A stretch of DNA of 64,000 nucleotides from Agromyces soli. Its GTDB lineage: Bacteria; Actinomycetota; Actinomycetes; Actinomycetales; Microbacteriaceae. Location of the stretch: NCBI RefSeq assembly GCF_022811605.1, contig NZ_CP094533.1, positions 1,116,001-1,180,000 of the forward strand. The letters run 5' to 3'. Positions 33,269 to 43,343 of the stretch are shown in pieces. The position numbers and the translations under genes were made by a program. The notes under the pieces were generated by a model. It did not search any database, was not told where the DNA came from, and saw only the letters and a program-made list of their open reading frames with translations. Numbering within the stretch: position 1 is the stretch's first letter; each line of letters opens with the position of its first letter.

Positions 33269-34204
33269 ATGAAGACGCGCACCCTCCTGTCGGCACTGGC
33301 GCTCGCCGCGGCCGGCGCCCTCGCCCTCTCCGCCTGCTCCTCCGGCGGCGCCGCCACCGGCAGCCAGGGCACCGAACTCGAAGGCCTGAAGGGCGACATC
33401 GGCGCCAAGGACTTCTCGGAGCAGTTCATCCTCGCCCACCTCACGAGCCAGCTGCTGAACGCCCACGGCGCCGACACTGTCGCGAACACGAAGCTCGTCG
33501 GCTCCGCCAACGTGCGCCAGGCGCTCGAGAACGACGAGTTCCTCGGCTACTGGGAGTACACCGGCACCTCCTGGATCACCTACAACGGCAACACCGAGCC
33601 CGTGAAGGGCGAGGAGGCGCAATTCGAGGCCACCAAGGAGGCCGACGCCGCCAACGGCATCGCCTGGCTCGATCCGGCGCCGCTGAACAACACCTACGCC
33701 TTCGCCATCCGGGCCGACAAGGCGAAGGAGCTCGGCGTGAAGACGCTGAGCGACGTCGCCGCCCTGCCGGTCGAGGAGCAGACCTTCTGCGTCGAGAGCG
33801 AGTTCTCCACGCGCGACGACGGCTGGCCGGGTCTCAAGGCGGCCTACGGCATCGACGTGCCCGACTCGAACGTCGCGCTCCTCGACACCGGCGTCATCTA
33901 CACGGCCACGCAGAAGGGCGACGACTGCAACTTCGGCGAGGTCTTCCAGACCGACGGCCGCATCCCCGCGCTCGACCTCGTGGTGATGGAGGACGACCTG
34001 CAGTTCTTCCCCGCCTACCAGGGCGCCTTCACCCTCAAGCAGTCCACCCTCGACGAGTACCCCGAGATCGCCGACGTCATCGGCCTGCTCACGCCGCTGC
34101 TCACGACCGAGCAGATGCAGAAGCTCAACGCCCTCGTCGACGTCGACGGCGAGGACCCCGAGGACGTCGCCACCGACTGGCTGACCGAGCAGGGCCTCAT
34201 CTGA
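33269..34204 (+). CDS. Glycine-betaine-type substrate-binding lipoprotein (OpuAC family)
   Basis: A 311-residue lipoprotein. The signal ends LSAC with Cys23. DIGAKDFSEQFILAHLTSQL and LGYWEYTGTSWITYNGNTEP match quaternary-ammonium-binding proteins, the latter supplying several aromatic residues of the kind that cage a positive methylammonium head. LQFFPAYQGAFTLKQSTLDE near the end is also family-typical. AAGGAG precedes the ATG. The ligand should be a betaine-like or other methylated onium compound, though not provable by eye. Confidence 0.92.
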   Translation: MKTRTLLSALALAAAGALALSACSSGGAATGSQGTELEGLKGDIGAKDFSEQFILAHLTSQLLNAHGADTVANTKLVGSANVRQALENDEFLGYWEYTGTSWITYNGNTEPVKGEEAQFEATKEADAANGIAWLDPAPLNNTYAFAIRADKAKELGVKTLSDVAALPVEEQTFCVESEFSTRDDGWPGLKAAYGIDVPDSNVALLDTGVIYTATQKGDDCNFGEVFQTDGRIPALDLVVMEDDLQFFPAYQGAFTLKQSTLDEYPEIADVIGLLTPLLTTEQMQKLNALVDVDGEDPEDVATDWLTEQGLI

Positions 34205-34719
34205 TGAGCGAGGGCCTCCTGATCGGCGAGAGCTTCGTCGGCGACGGCGTGAACGCCGCGCACGTGAACACCGTCTTCGGGCACCGCGAGGGCCCGGCCG
34301 GGGTGGCGTGGGCGACCGCGCTCGCCACCCCGAGCGCGGGGCACGTGCCCTTCGTGACGGTGCTCCGACCGTCGCTGCCGGTGAAGCCGCTCACCCTCTT
34401 CGTGACGAAGTCGGCGCCGGCGAGCGACGAGCACGGTCTGCTGATCTGGGGGCCCGCTCAGGCGGGCATCGCCGCCGGGGTCGCCGACGCACTCGCGGAC
34501 GGTGTGATCACCCGGGAGGAGGCGGACAGCCACGTGCTGATCGCCGCCGTCTGGGTGAACCCCGGCGCCGACGACGCCGACGCCGTCTTCGAGCACAACC
34601 GCCGCTCCGTGCGCACCGCGCTCGAGAACGGCGCGCGCCACCTCCCCGCCACCGACGACGTCATCGCCGCCCGGCACGCGCCATCGAACCCCTTCTACAC
34701 GCCGAAAGACCCAGCATGA
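34204..34719 (+). CDS. Formaldehyde-activating enzyme (Fae) homologue
   Basis: A 171-residue protein aligning along its full length with Fae of methylotrophs, which condenses formaldehyde with tetrahydromethanopterin. Matching blocks are IGESFVGDG-AAHVN (with the catalytic-type His20), LPVKPLTLFVTK, IWGPAQAGIAAGVADAL and ITREEADSHVLIAAVWVNPG, ending in NPF as Fae does. Actinobacteria of this kind are not known to make tetrahydromethanopterin, so the cofactor and reaction here are open. It overlaps the transporter lipoprotein stop and the enolase-family start, so it is firmly embedded in the operon. It may handle formaldehyde from a methylated substrate or catalyse a different aldehyde reaction. 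Confidence 0.85.
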   Translation: MSEGLLIGESFVGDGVNAAHVNTVFGHREGPAGVAWATALATPSAGHVPFVTVLRPSLPVKPLTLFVTKSAPASDEHGLLIWGPAQAGIAAGVADALADGVITREEADSHVLIAAVWVNPGADDADAVFEHNRRSVRTALENGARHLPATDDVIAARHAPSNPFYTPKDPA

Positions 34720-35819
34720 AGATCACCGCCATCACGCTCACCCGGCTGCTGCAGCCGCTCGATCCGCCGTTCGCGGCGGCCTGGGACCCGAACCCGCGCA
34801 GGGAGTTCGCCGCGACCCTCGTCACGGTGCACACCGACGAAGGCATCACGGGCTACGGCTCCGGCGACACGATGGACGGCTTCGAGGCCTTCGAGCACCT
34901 GTTCATCGGCACCGACCCGCTGCAGATCCTGAACCAGGTGCGCCGCATCGAGACCATCAACTTCCACGGCGGCCGGTACTGGCCCCTCGAGGCGGCGCTC
35001 TGGGACATCATCGGTCAGGTCGCCGGCCTCCCCGTGAGCGTGCTCTTCGGCGGCGCGCGCGACCGGCTGCCCGCCTACGCGTCCAGCGGCGAGCTGAAGG
35101 CCCCCGAGGCGCGCGCCGAGTCCGCGCTCGCCGCGAAGGAGCTCGGCTTCCGCGCCATGAAGATCCGCATCGCCCGGCATCGGCTCGCCGAGGGCGTCGC
35201 CGCCGTGCGCGCGGCCAGGGAGGCGGTCGGCGACGAGTTCGAGCTCATGGTCGACCTGAACCAGATGTGGCGGATGTCGGGCGACATCGAGGCGGCGCTG
35301 CCGCTCGCGAAGGTGCAGCGCGTCGCCGCGGAACTCACCGAGCTCGGGGTGCTCTGGCTCGAGGAGCCGCTGCCCCAGGTCGACGTCGTCGGTGCGCAGC
35401 GCGTGCGCGCCGAGACCGGCATCCAGATCGCCGGCGGGGAGATGGTGCGGAGCCTGCCCGAGATCATGGCGCTCATCGAGGCCGACGCCTTCGACGTCTA
35501 CCAGCCCGACGTCGCACTCGCCGTGGGCATGTACCGGGCCCGCCAGGTCGCCGAATCGGCCAACCTCCGGCACCGCCTGTTCACCCCGCACACGTGGTCC
35601 AACGGGCTCGGCCTGCTCGCGAACCTGCACGTGGCCGCCGGCGTCGACGCCGGCCCCTACCTGGAGTTCCCGTTCGACCCGCCCGGCTGGACGCCCGAAC
35701 GGCGCGACTTCTTCATGACGCCGCTGATGATCGACGCGGCCGGCGACCTCGTCGTGCCGGATGCGCCGGGGCTCGGCGTCGAGATCGACCACGACGCCGT
35801 CTCCCGGTACACGGTCTGA
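34716..35819 (+). CDS. Enolase-superfamily enzyme (mandelate racemase type)
   Basis: A 367-residue enzyme with the capping N-domain and TIM barrel of the mandelate racemase subgroup. Metal ligands are in LMVDLNQMW, WLEEPLP and IAGGEMVRS. Base candidates are Lys in FRAMKIRIARH and the Asp/His dyad from VYQPDVA and FTPHTWSNG. It should abstract a proton next to a carboxylate, giving racemisation, epimerisation or dehydration. Known relatives include sugar-acid dehydratases and betaine epimerases, and the betaine-type transporter beside it makes the latter worth testing. The ATG overlaps the Fae-like stop. Confidence 0.9.
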   Translation: MKITAITLTRLLQPLDPPFAAAWDPNPRREFAATLVTVHTDEGITGYGSGDTMDGFEAFEHLFIGTDPLQILNQVRRIETINFHGGRYWPLEAALWDIIGQVAGLPVSVLFGGARDRLPAYASSGELKAPEARAESALAAKELGFRAMKIRIARHRLAEGVAAVRAAREAVGDEFELMVDLNQMWRMSGDIEAALPLAKVQRVAAELTELGVLWLEEPLPQVDVVGAQRVRAETGIQIAGGEMVRSLPEIMALIEADAFDVYQPDVALAVGMYRARQVAESANLRHRLFTPHTWSNGLGLLANLHVAAGVDAGPYLEFPFDPPGWTPERRDFFMTPLMIDAAGDLVVPDAPGLGVEIDHDAVSRYTV

Positions 35820-35842
35820 CGACGAGCACGAGGAGCAGCACC

Positions 35843-37339
35843 ATGACCGACTGGATCGCCGCCGCGGCGGCGCTCACCCCCGAGACCCGGCTGTTCATCG
35901 ACGGCGCGTTCCGGGAGGCCGCGGACGGCGCCGTCTTCGACACCTTCGCCCCGCGCGACGGCCGTCGGATCGCGAGCGTCGCGGCGGCCGCCGAACCCGA
36001 CGTCGACGCCGCGGTGCGCGCCGCCCACCGCGCCTTCGAGGCCGGGGTCTGGTCGCGCGCCGACCGCCGCGAACGGCAGCGCGTGCTGCTGCGGCTCGCC
36101 GAGCTCATGCTCGAGCACCGCGAGGAGCTCGCCCTGCTCGAAGCGCTCGACTCGGGCCATCCCATCGGCGACTCCCTGAACGTCGACGTGCCGAACGCCG
36201 CCCGCGTCGTGCGCTGGTACGCGGAGGCCATCGACAAGCTCACCGACGAGATCGCCCCGGCCCCCGAATCCGCGCTCGCCCTCGTCACCCGGGAGCCGCT
36301 CGGCGTGATCGGCGCCGTCGTGCCGTGGAACTACCCGCTCATCATCACCGCGTGGAAGATCGCCCCGGCCCTCGCCGCCGGCAACTCGGTCGTGCTGAAG
36401 CCGGCGGAGCTCACCAGCCTGTCGGCGCTGAAGCTCGCGGCGCTCGCCGCGGAGGCGGGCGTGCCGGACGGCGTCTTCAGCGTCGTCCCCGGGCTCGGCC
36501 CCGTCGCCGGCCAGGCGCTCGGCCGGCATCCGCTCGTCGACAAGATCGCCTTCACGGGATCGCCGGCCGTCGGCCGCGGCTTCCTCCGCTACGCCGGCGA
36601 GTCGAACGGCAAGCAGGTGAGCCTCGAGCTCGGCGGCAAGTCCCCGCAGCTCGTGCTCGCCGACGTCGACGACCTGCAGGCGTGCGCCTCTGCGGTCGCG
36701 TGGGGCATCTTCTACAACGCCGGGCAGACCTGCCACGGCGGCAGCCGCCTCATCGTCGACGAGCGCGTGCACGACGAGCTCCTCGACGAGGTGCTGAAGG
36801 TCGGCCGCTCGCTCGTGCAGGGCGACCCGCTCGACGAGCGCACCCAGCTCGGCACCATCGCGAGCGAGACCCAGCTCGAGCGCGTGCTCGGCTACGTCGA
36901 CGTGGCGCGGGCGGAGGGGGCGACCGTGCACGGCGGCGGGCGCGTCCGCCCGCCCGGGCTCGAGGGCGGCTACTACGTCGAGCCGACTGTCTTCGACGGC
37001 GTCGACAACGCCGGGCGCATCGGCCAGGAGGAGATCTTCGGGCCGGCGCTGGCCGTCACGACGGTGCGGGATGCCGAGGAGGGCGTCCGCCTCGCGAACG
37101 AGTCCAGCTACGGGCTCGCCGCGAGCGTCTGGACCTCCGACGTGACGCGGGCGCACCGGGTCGCCCGCCGCCTCCGCGCCGGCACCGTCTGGGTGAACGC
37201 CTTCGACATCGCCGACGTGATCACGCCGTTCGGCGGCTTCAAGCAGTCGGGCGCCGGCCGGGATCGCTCGTTGCACGCCTTCGACGCCTACACCGGACTC
37301 AAGACCACCTGGATCAACCTGGGCGACGGCGCGCTCTGA
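35843..37339 (+). CDS. NAD(P)+-dependent aldehyde dehydrogenase (PuuC/betaine-aldehyde type)
   Basis: A 498-residue ALDH. The catalytic Cys is in YNAGQTCHGGSR, the general-base Glu in LELGGKSP and the active-site Asn in VVPWNYPL. The C-terminus FGGFKQSGAGRDRSLHAFDA and TGLKTTWINL is typical of aminoaldehyde/gamma-glutamyl-aminobutyraldehyde enzymes. It likely oxidises an amino- or onium-aldehyde to the acid. GAGGAG lies before the ATG. The gap from the enolase-family gene is 23 nt. Confidence 0.93.
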   Translation: MTDWIAAAAALTPETRLFIDGAFREAADGAVFDTFAPRDGRRIASVAAAAEPDVDAAVRAAHRAFEAGVWSRADRRERQRVLLRLAELMLEHREELALLEALDSGHPIGDSLNVDVPNAARVVRWYAEAIDKLTDEIAPAPESALALVTREPLGVIGAVVPWNYPLIITAWKIAPALAAGNSVVLKPAELTSLSALKLAALAAEAGVPDGVFSVVPGLGPVAGQALGRHPLVDKIAFTGSPAVGRGFLRYAGESNGKQVSLELGGKSPQLVLADVDDLQACASAVAWGIFYNAGQTCHGGSRLIVDERVHDELLDEVLKVGRSLVQGDPLDERTQLGTIASETQLERVLGYVDVARAEGATVHGGGRVRPPGLEGGYYVEPTVFDGVDNAGRIGQEEIFGPALAVTTVRDAEEGVRLANESSYGLAASVWTSDVTRAHRVARRLRAGTVWVNAFDIADVITPFGGFKQSGAGRDRSLHAFDAYTGLKTTWINLGDGAL

Positions 37340-37379
37340 CGCCCGCCCGAACTGCGAGAGAAACGCGAGAGAGCACAGC

Positions 37380-38306
37380 ATGACGCACGCAGTCCTGCCG
37401 ACGGTCGGCTTCATCGGCCTGGGCAACATGGGGTCGGGGATGACCCGGAACCTGCAGCGGGCGGGGTTCCCGCTCGTGGTGAACGATCTGCGCCGCGAGT
37501 CGGCCGCCGAGCTCGTCGCCGGCGGCGCGCGCTGGGCGGCGACCCCGGCCGAGGCCGCGGCCGAAAGCGACGTCGTGATCACGATGCTGCCGACGCCCCG
37601 GCATGTGGATGCCGTGGTGAACGGACCCGAGGGCATTCTCGCGGGCATCGCCGACGGCGGCACCTGGGTGGACATGTCGACCTCCGTGCCCGAGGTGGCC
37701 GACGCCGTGCGCCGGGCGCACGGAGCACGCGGTCTCCGCATCCTCGACGCCCCCGTCAGCGGCATGTCGGTCGGCGCCGCGAACGGCATGCTGCAGATCT
37801 TCGTCGGCGGCGAGGCCGAGGACGTCGCCCGGCTCCGCCCCGTGTTCGAGGCCATGGGCGACCCCGATCGGATCCTCCACGTCGGCGGCGCCGGGGCCGG
37901 GTACGCCGTGAAGCTCATGATCAACCAGCTCTGGTTCTCCCACCTCGTGGCCACGGCGGAGGTGCTCGCGATCGGCGTCAAGGCCGGCGTGGATCTCGAC
38001 GTGCTCCGGGACTCGCTCATCGCGAGCCCCGCCAACTCCAACTTCGTCGAGCACGACGTGCTCTCGATCCTCGACCGCGGCGACTACGACGAGGGCTTCG
38101 CGATCTCCCTCGCGTGCAAGGACCTCGGCCTCTCGATCGACCTCGCCCGCTCGGTCGGCGTACCGGCCGAGCTCTCCGCGGTCGTGGAGCAGATCTACCG
38201 CCGGGCGAAGGCCCAGTACGGCGACCTCGCCGGGGAGATGACGCCCGTGCAGCTCTACGAGGACCTCATCGGCCGGCCGCTGCGCCGCGAGGCGGTGGCG
38301 GCATGA
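37380..38306 (+). CDS. Beta-hydroxyacid dehydrogenase (HIBADH family)
   Basis: A 308-residue NAD(P)-dependent enzyme. The Rossmann start is VGFIGLGNMGSGMTRNL, the substrate loop is LDAPVSGMSVGAANGML and the catalytic lysine is in GAGYAVKLMINQ (GxxxKxxxN). It interconverts a beta-hydroxyacid and a semialdehyde, as in 3-hydroxyisobutyrate or tartronate-semialdehyde metabolism. Its ATGA overlap with the next dehydrogenase implies that the two act together. Confidence 0.93.
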   Translation: MTHAVLPTVGFIGLGNMGSGMTRNLQRAGFPLVVNDLRRESAAELVAGGARWAATPAEAAAESDVVITMLPTPRHVDAVVNGPEGILAGIADGGTWVDMSTSVPEVADAVRRAHGARGLRILDAPVSGMSVGAANGMLQIFVGGEAEDVARLRPVFEAMGDPDRILHVGGAGAGYAVKLMINQLWFSHLVATAEVLAIGVKAGVDLDVLRDSLIASPANSNFVEHDVLSILDRGDYDEGFAISLACKDLGLSIDLARSVGVPAELSAVVEQIYRRAKAQYGDLAGEMTPVQLYEDLIGRPLRREAVAA

Positions 38307-39492
38307 CCGGCACGCGCCTGGCCCCGCTCCCGCGGCCGCTCGCCGAGACGGAGCTCCTGCTCGACCCCAAGCCCATCGCGTACTTCGGTCGCGGCCGGGT
38401 CGCCGAGGCCGGGGCGATCGTCGCCGCGCACGGCGCCACCACGGTGCTCATCGTCACCGACCCCTTCCTCGCCGGCTCGCCGATCGTCGCCGCGGTGCGC
38501 GCCTCCCTCGACGCCGCCGGGCTCGCCGTGCACGTCTACGGCGAGGTGACGCCGAACCCGACGACCACGAACCTCGACGCGGGCAGCGATCTCGCCGCCC
38601 GTGTCGGCGCCGACGCGATCGTGTCGGTGGGCGGCGGCTCCTCGCTCGACGCCGCGAAGGGCATCGCCCTCGGCGCCGTGAACCCCGAGCGCGGCGTCGA
38701 GCTCGACTACCGCGCCGCCTTCGCCCGCCCGGCGCTGCCGATCGTGGCGATCCCCACGACCGCGGGCACCGGGGCCGAGGTGAACGCCTTCGGCGTCATC
38801 ACCGACGTCGTCGGGCACCGCAAGTTCTACGTCGGGCACGACACCGCCCTCGCGAAGGCGGCCATCCTCGACCCCGAGCTCACCGTCGGCCTGCCGCCGA
38901 GCGCGACGGCCGCCACCGGCTTCGACGCGCTGACGCACGCGCTCGAGTCCTACCTCTCGGTGCGGGCGAACCCCTACTCCGACGGCATCGCGCTGCAGGT
39001 GCTCGCGACCGTCTCGACCCACCTCCCGCGTGCGGTCGTCGACGGCGCGGACCTCGAAGCCCGATCGGAGCTGCTCCTCGCGAGCCACGTGGCCGGCGTC
39101 GGCTTCTCGCACACGGGCCTCGGGCTCGTGCACGGCATCGCGCATCCGCTCGGCGGCCGCTTCGACATCCCGCACGGCCTCGCCCTCGCGATCGTCATCG
39201 GCGGCGTGCTGCGCCTGAGCCGGGACGTCCGTGTGGAGCGCCTCGCGCGCGCGGCGTTCGCGCTCGGCGTCGGCGACACCGCGGCCACGGACGAGGACAA
39301 CGCGGATGCCGCGATCGACGCCGTCACGGGTCTCGCCCGATCGGTCGGCCTCGTCGGCCCGCTGTCGCGCTTCGGGGTGACCGAGGACGCGCTGCCCTCG
39401 CTCGCCGCCGACACCCTCGCCGACGCCGTCACGGTGAACGCGCCGCTGCAGCCGAGCCCGGAACAGATCATCGAGATCCTGCGGGAGGCGCT

Positions 39493-39496
<4 letters not shown>
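38303..39496 (+). CDS. Iron-containing (group III) alcohol dehydrogenase
   Basis: A 397-residue enzyme. The NAD(P) loop is SVGGGSSLDAAKGIAL, PTTAGTGAEVNAFGVI is the conserved middle, and metal ligands come from GFDALTHALESYLS, VHGIAHPLGG and FDIPHGLA. It should oxidise a hydroxyacid or alcohol, or reduce the matching aldehyde; 4-hydroxybutyrate-type dehydrogenases are close relatives. It is coupled on both sides by 4-nt overlaps. Confidence 0.93.
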
Positions 39497-41034
<1,538 letters not shown>

Positions 41035-41046
41035 GCGCTGAGCGCC

Positions 41047-41075
41047 GTGGGCTGGGGCGGCGCGCCTCAGCCCAC
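41047..41075. terminator. Weak hairpin at convergent gene ends
   Basis: GTGGGCTG pairs with CAGCCCAC around a GC-rich loop, 13 nt past the ALDH stop, and overlaps the stop of the convergent membrane protein. Confidence 0.45.
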
Positions 41076-41672
41076 CACGCTCGGGTCCGCGACCTCGACG
41101 ACGACGGGCGCCTCCGGCATCCCCGCCGCCCGCCACACCCGCACGACCGCGCCGACACCCGGGACCTGCGACTGCAGGAGCCGCTCCGCCGCCCGCTCGA
41201 GCCGCCACTCCGCGGTGAGCCGTGAGCCGTCGGCGAGTTCCACGTCGAGTTCGAAGGACGTCGGCGTGCCCTCCTCGGCGAGCTGGGTGCGGCGGGCGAC
41301 GACGCGGCCGGCGGTGGAGGTCGCCGAGCCGCGGGCGGCGCTCCAGGCGGCCTGCGCCTCCCGGTCCTCGCGGGCCGCGCCGATCGAGCCCGCGAGCAGG
41401 AACCACGGCACCAGGCCCATCGCGCCGAGCAGCACCGAGAAGAGCAGGCTGAACCACCAGCCGGGCGTCTCCTCCGTCCAGAGCAGCACGATGCCCCAGG
41501 ACACGACCGCGGTCGCGACGACCGCCGCCGCGGCGAAGGCGAGGCGGCCGGGCGTGCCGAGCCGACGCGGCAGGCGCAACGCCAGCGGGGCGGTTGCGCC
41601 GGTGACGTCGTCGAGCCGCTCGACGAGGTGGACGACCCCGGTGGCGGGCTGAGCGGCGCGCGTCGTCGGCAT
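41067..41672 (-). CDS. Two-helix membrane protein of unknown function (DUF3592-like)
   Basis: A 201-residue protein. Two hydrophobic helices (about 50-70 and 75-97) separated by EETPGWW are followed by a soluble beta-rich domain of about 100 residues (SFELDVELADGSRLTAEWRL, VPGVGAVVRVWRAAG). This arrangement resembles DUF3592 proteins, whose role is not known. The gene is a singleton, divergent from the flavin oxidoreductase. Confidence 0.75.
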   Translation of the reverse strand: MPTTRAAQPATGVVHLVERLDDVTGATAPLALRLPRRLGTPGRLAFAAAAVVATAVVSWGIVLLWTEETPGWWFSLLFSVLLGAMGLVPWFLLAGSIGAAREDREAQAAWSAARGSATSTAGRVVARRTQLAEEGTPTSFELDVELADGSRLTAEWRLERAAERLLQSQVPGVGAVVRVWRAAGMPEAPVVVEVADPSVVG

Positions 41673-41794
41673 GGGCGCATCGTAGTCGGAGGGGGTGGCC
41701 GCCGGACAGCCGGGAGGGGAGGCTGGCGCTCTCGGACGAGCGCGACGACGATGGGAGGAGTGCCGCGCCAGGCGGCGCCGACGAGGGGAGCAGC

Positions 41795-43258
41795 ATGCAG
41801 CAGGAATTCGACCTCATCGTGATCGGCGGCGGGCCCGTGGGCGAGAACGTCGCCGATCGGGCCGTGCAGGGCGGGCTCAGCACCGTCATCGTCGAGCACG
41901 AGCTCGTCGGCGGCGAGTGCTCGTACTGGGCGTGCATGCCGTCGAAGGCCCTGCTGCGCGCGGGCGCCGCGATCAGCGCGGCCCGCCGAGTCCCCGGCGC
42001 GGCGGAGGCCGTGACCGGCCAGCTCGACGTGCAGGCGCTCTTCGCGCACCGCGACGACGTCGTGAAGCACTGGAACGACAGCGGCCAGCTCGAATGGCTC
42101 GACGGGGCCGGCATCCAGCTCGTCCGCGGGCACGGCCGGCTCGACGGCGAACGCCGCGTCGCCGTCGACACCCCGGACGGCGGCCGCGTGGAGCTCCTCG
42201 CCCGCGTCGCGGTGGTCGTGGCGACCGGCTCGGACCCGCTCATCCCGCGCATCGAGGGGCTCGCCGAGGCCCGGCCGTGGGCGAGCCGGGAGGCCACGAG
42301 CGCGGAGCAGGCTCCCCGCCGGCTCGCGGTCATCGGCGGCGGCGTGGTCGGCGTCGAGATGGCCGCCGCCTACGCCTCCTTCGGCACCGAGGTGACCGTC
42401 ATCGCCCGCAGCGGGCTGCTGCGCGAGTTCGAGCCCTTCGCGGGCGAGCTCGTCGGCGATGGGCTCACCGAGCAGGGCGCGCGGGTCGTCACGGGGGCGT
42501 CGCCGGTGCGGGTCTCGCGTGCGGATGCCTCGGACGCGGCGGATGCCTCGGCGGCCCCCTCGTCCGGCGGCGAGGTGCGCATCGAGCTCTCGAACGGCGA
42601 GACGATCGTCGCCGACGAGGTGCTCGTCGCGACCGGGCGCACGCCGCGCACCCGCGGCCTCGGGCTCGAGACGGTCGGCCTCGAGCCGGGGGACTGGCTC
42701 GAGGTCGACGACACGCTCCGCGTGCCGGGGCACGACTGGCTCTACGCCGTCGGCGACGTGAACCACCGGGCGCTGCTCACCCACCAGGGCAAGTACCAGG
42801 CCCGGGCCGCGGGCGACGCGATCGCGGCGCGGGCGCGCGGCGACGAGGCATCCGACGCCCCCTGGGGCGCGCACGTCGCGACCGCCGACCACCACGCGGT
42901 GCCGCAGGTGGTGTTCTCCGACCCCGAGGTCGCCGCCGTCGGGCTCACGGCGGCCGGCGCGGAGGAGGCCGGGCTGCGCACCCGGGTGCTCGACTACGAG
43001 CTCGGTTGGGTCGCGGGCGCCTCGCTGCTCGCCGACGGCTACCGCGGCACGGCCCGCATGATCGTGGACGAGGACCGCGGGGTCGTCGTCGGCGCCACCT
43101 TCGTCGGCCAGGACGTCGCCGAGCTCGTGCAGGCGGCGACGATCGCGATCGTCGGCGGGGTGCCGATCGATCGGCTCTGGCACGCGGTGCCCGCGTACCC
43201 GACGATGAGCGAGGTCTGGCTGCGTCTGCTCGAGGCCTACGGCCGCCCCGCCGCCTGA
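41795..43258 (+). CDS. FAD-dependent pyridine nucleotide-disulfide oxidoreductase
   Basis: A 487-residue flavoprotein of the lipoamide-dehydrogenase/mercuric-reductase group. The FAD loop IVIGGGPVGENVADRA is followed by redox cysteines 42 and 47 in GGECSYWACMPSK, an unusual SYWA spacer (LNVG in true lipoamide dehydrogenases). NAD(P) binding is VIGGGVVGVEMAAAYASFG, and the C-terminal acid-base pair sits in HAVPAYPTMSEVW. No lipoyl or mercury genes are nearby, so it may reduce another disulfide or act as a general reductase. The ATG has GGGGAG upstream. Confidence 0.9.
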   Translation: MQQEFDLIVIGGGPVGENVADRAVQGGLSTVIVEHELVGGECSYWACMPSKALLRAGAAISAARRVPGAAEAVTGQLDVQALFAHRDDVVKHWNDSGQLEWLDGAGIQLVRGHGRLDGERRVAVDTPDGGRVELLARVAVVVATGSDPLIPRIEGLAEARPWASREATSAEQAPRRLAVIGGGVVGVEMAAAYASFGTEVTVIARSGLLREFEPFAGELVGDGLTEQGARVVTGASPVRVSRADASDAADASAAPSSGGEVRIELSNGETIVADEVLVATGRTPRTRGLGLETVGLEPGDWLEVDDTLRVPGHDWLYAVGDVNHRALLTHQGKYQARAAGDAIAARARGDEASDAPWGAHVATADHHAVPQVVFSDPEVAAVGLTAAGAEEAGLRTRVLDYELGWVAGASLLADGYRGTARMIVDEDRGVVVGATFVGQDVAELVQAATIAIVGGVPIDRLWHAVPAYPTMSEVWLRLLEAYGRPAA

Positions 43259-43267
43259 CCTTCCATG

Positions 43268-43337
43268 CCTGGTTCGCTGAGCTCGTCGAAGCGCGCTCGT
43301 CGAAGCGCGCTCGTCGAAGCGAGCTCAGCGAACCAGG
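43268..43337. repeat. REP-like palindromic element with internal 14-bp tandem repeats
   Basis: Perfect 17-bp arms (CCTGGTTCGCTGAGCTC and its complement) flank two and a half copies of GTCGAAGCGCGCTC. It lies between two convergent genes and would form a long hairpin, probably ending transcription on both strands. It resembles short dispersed palindromes of Micrococcales genomes. Confidence 0.7.
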
Positions 43338-43343
43338 GGCGGG

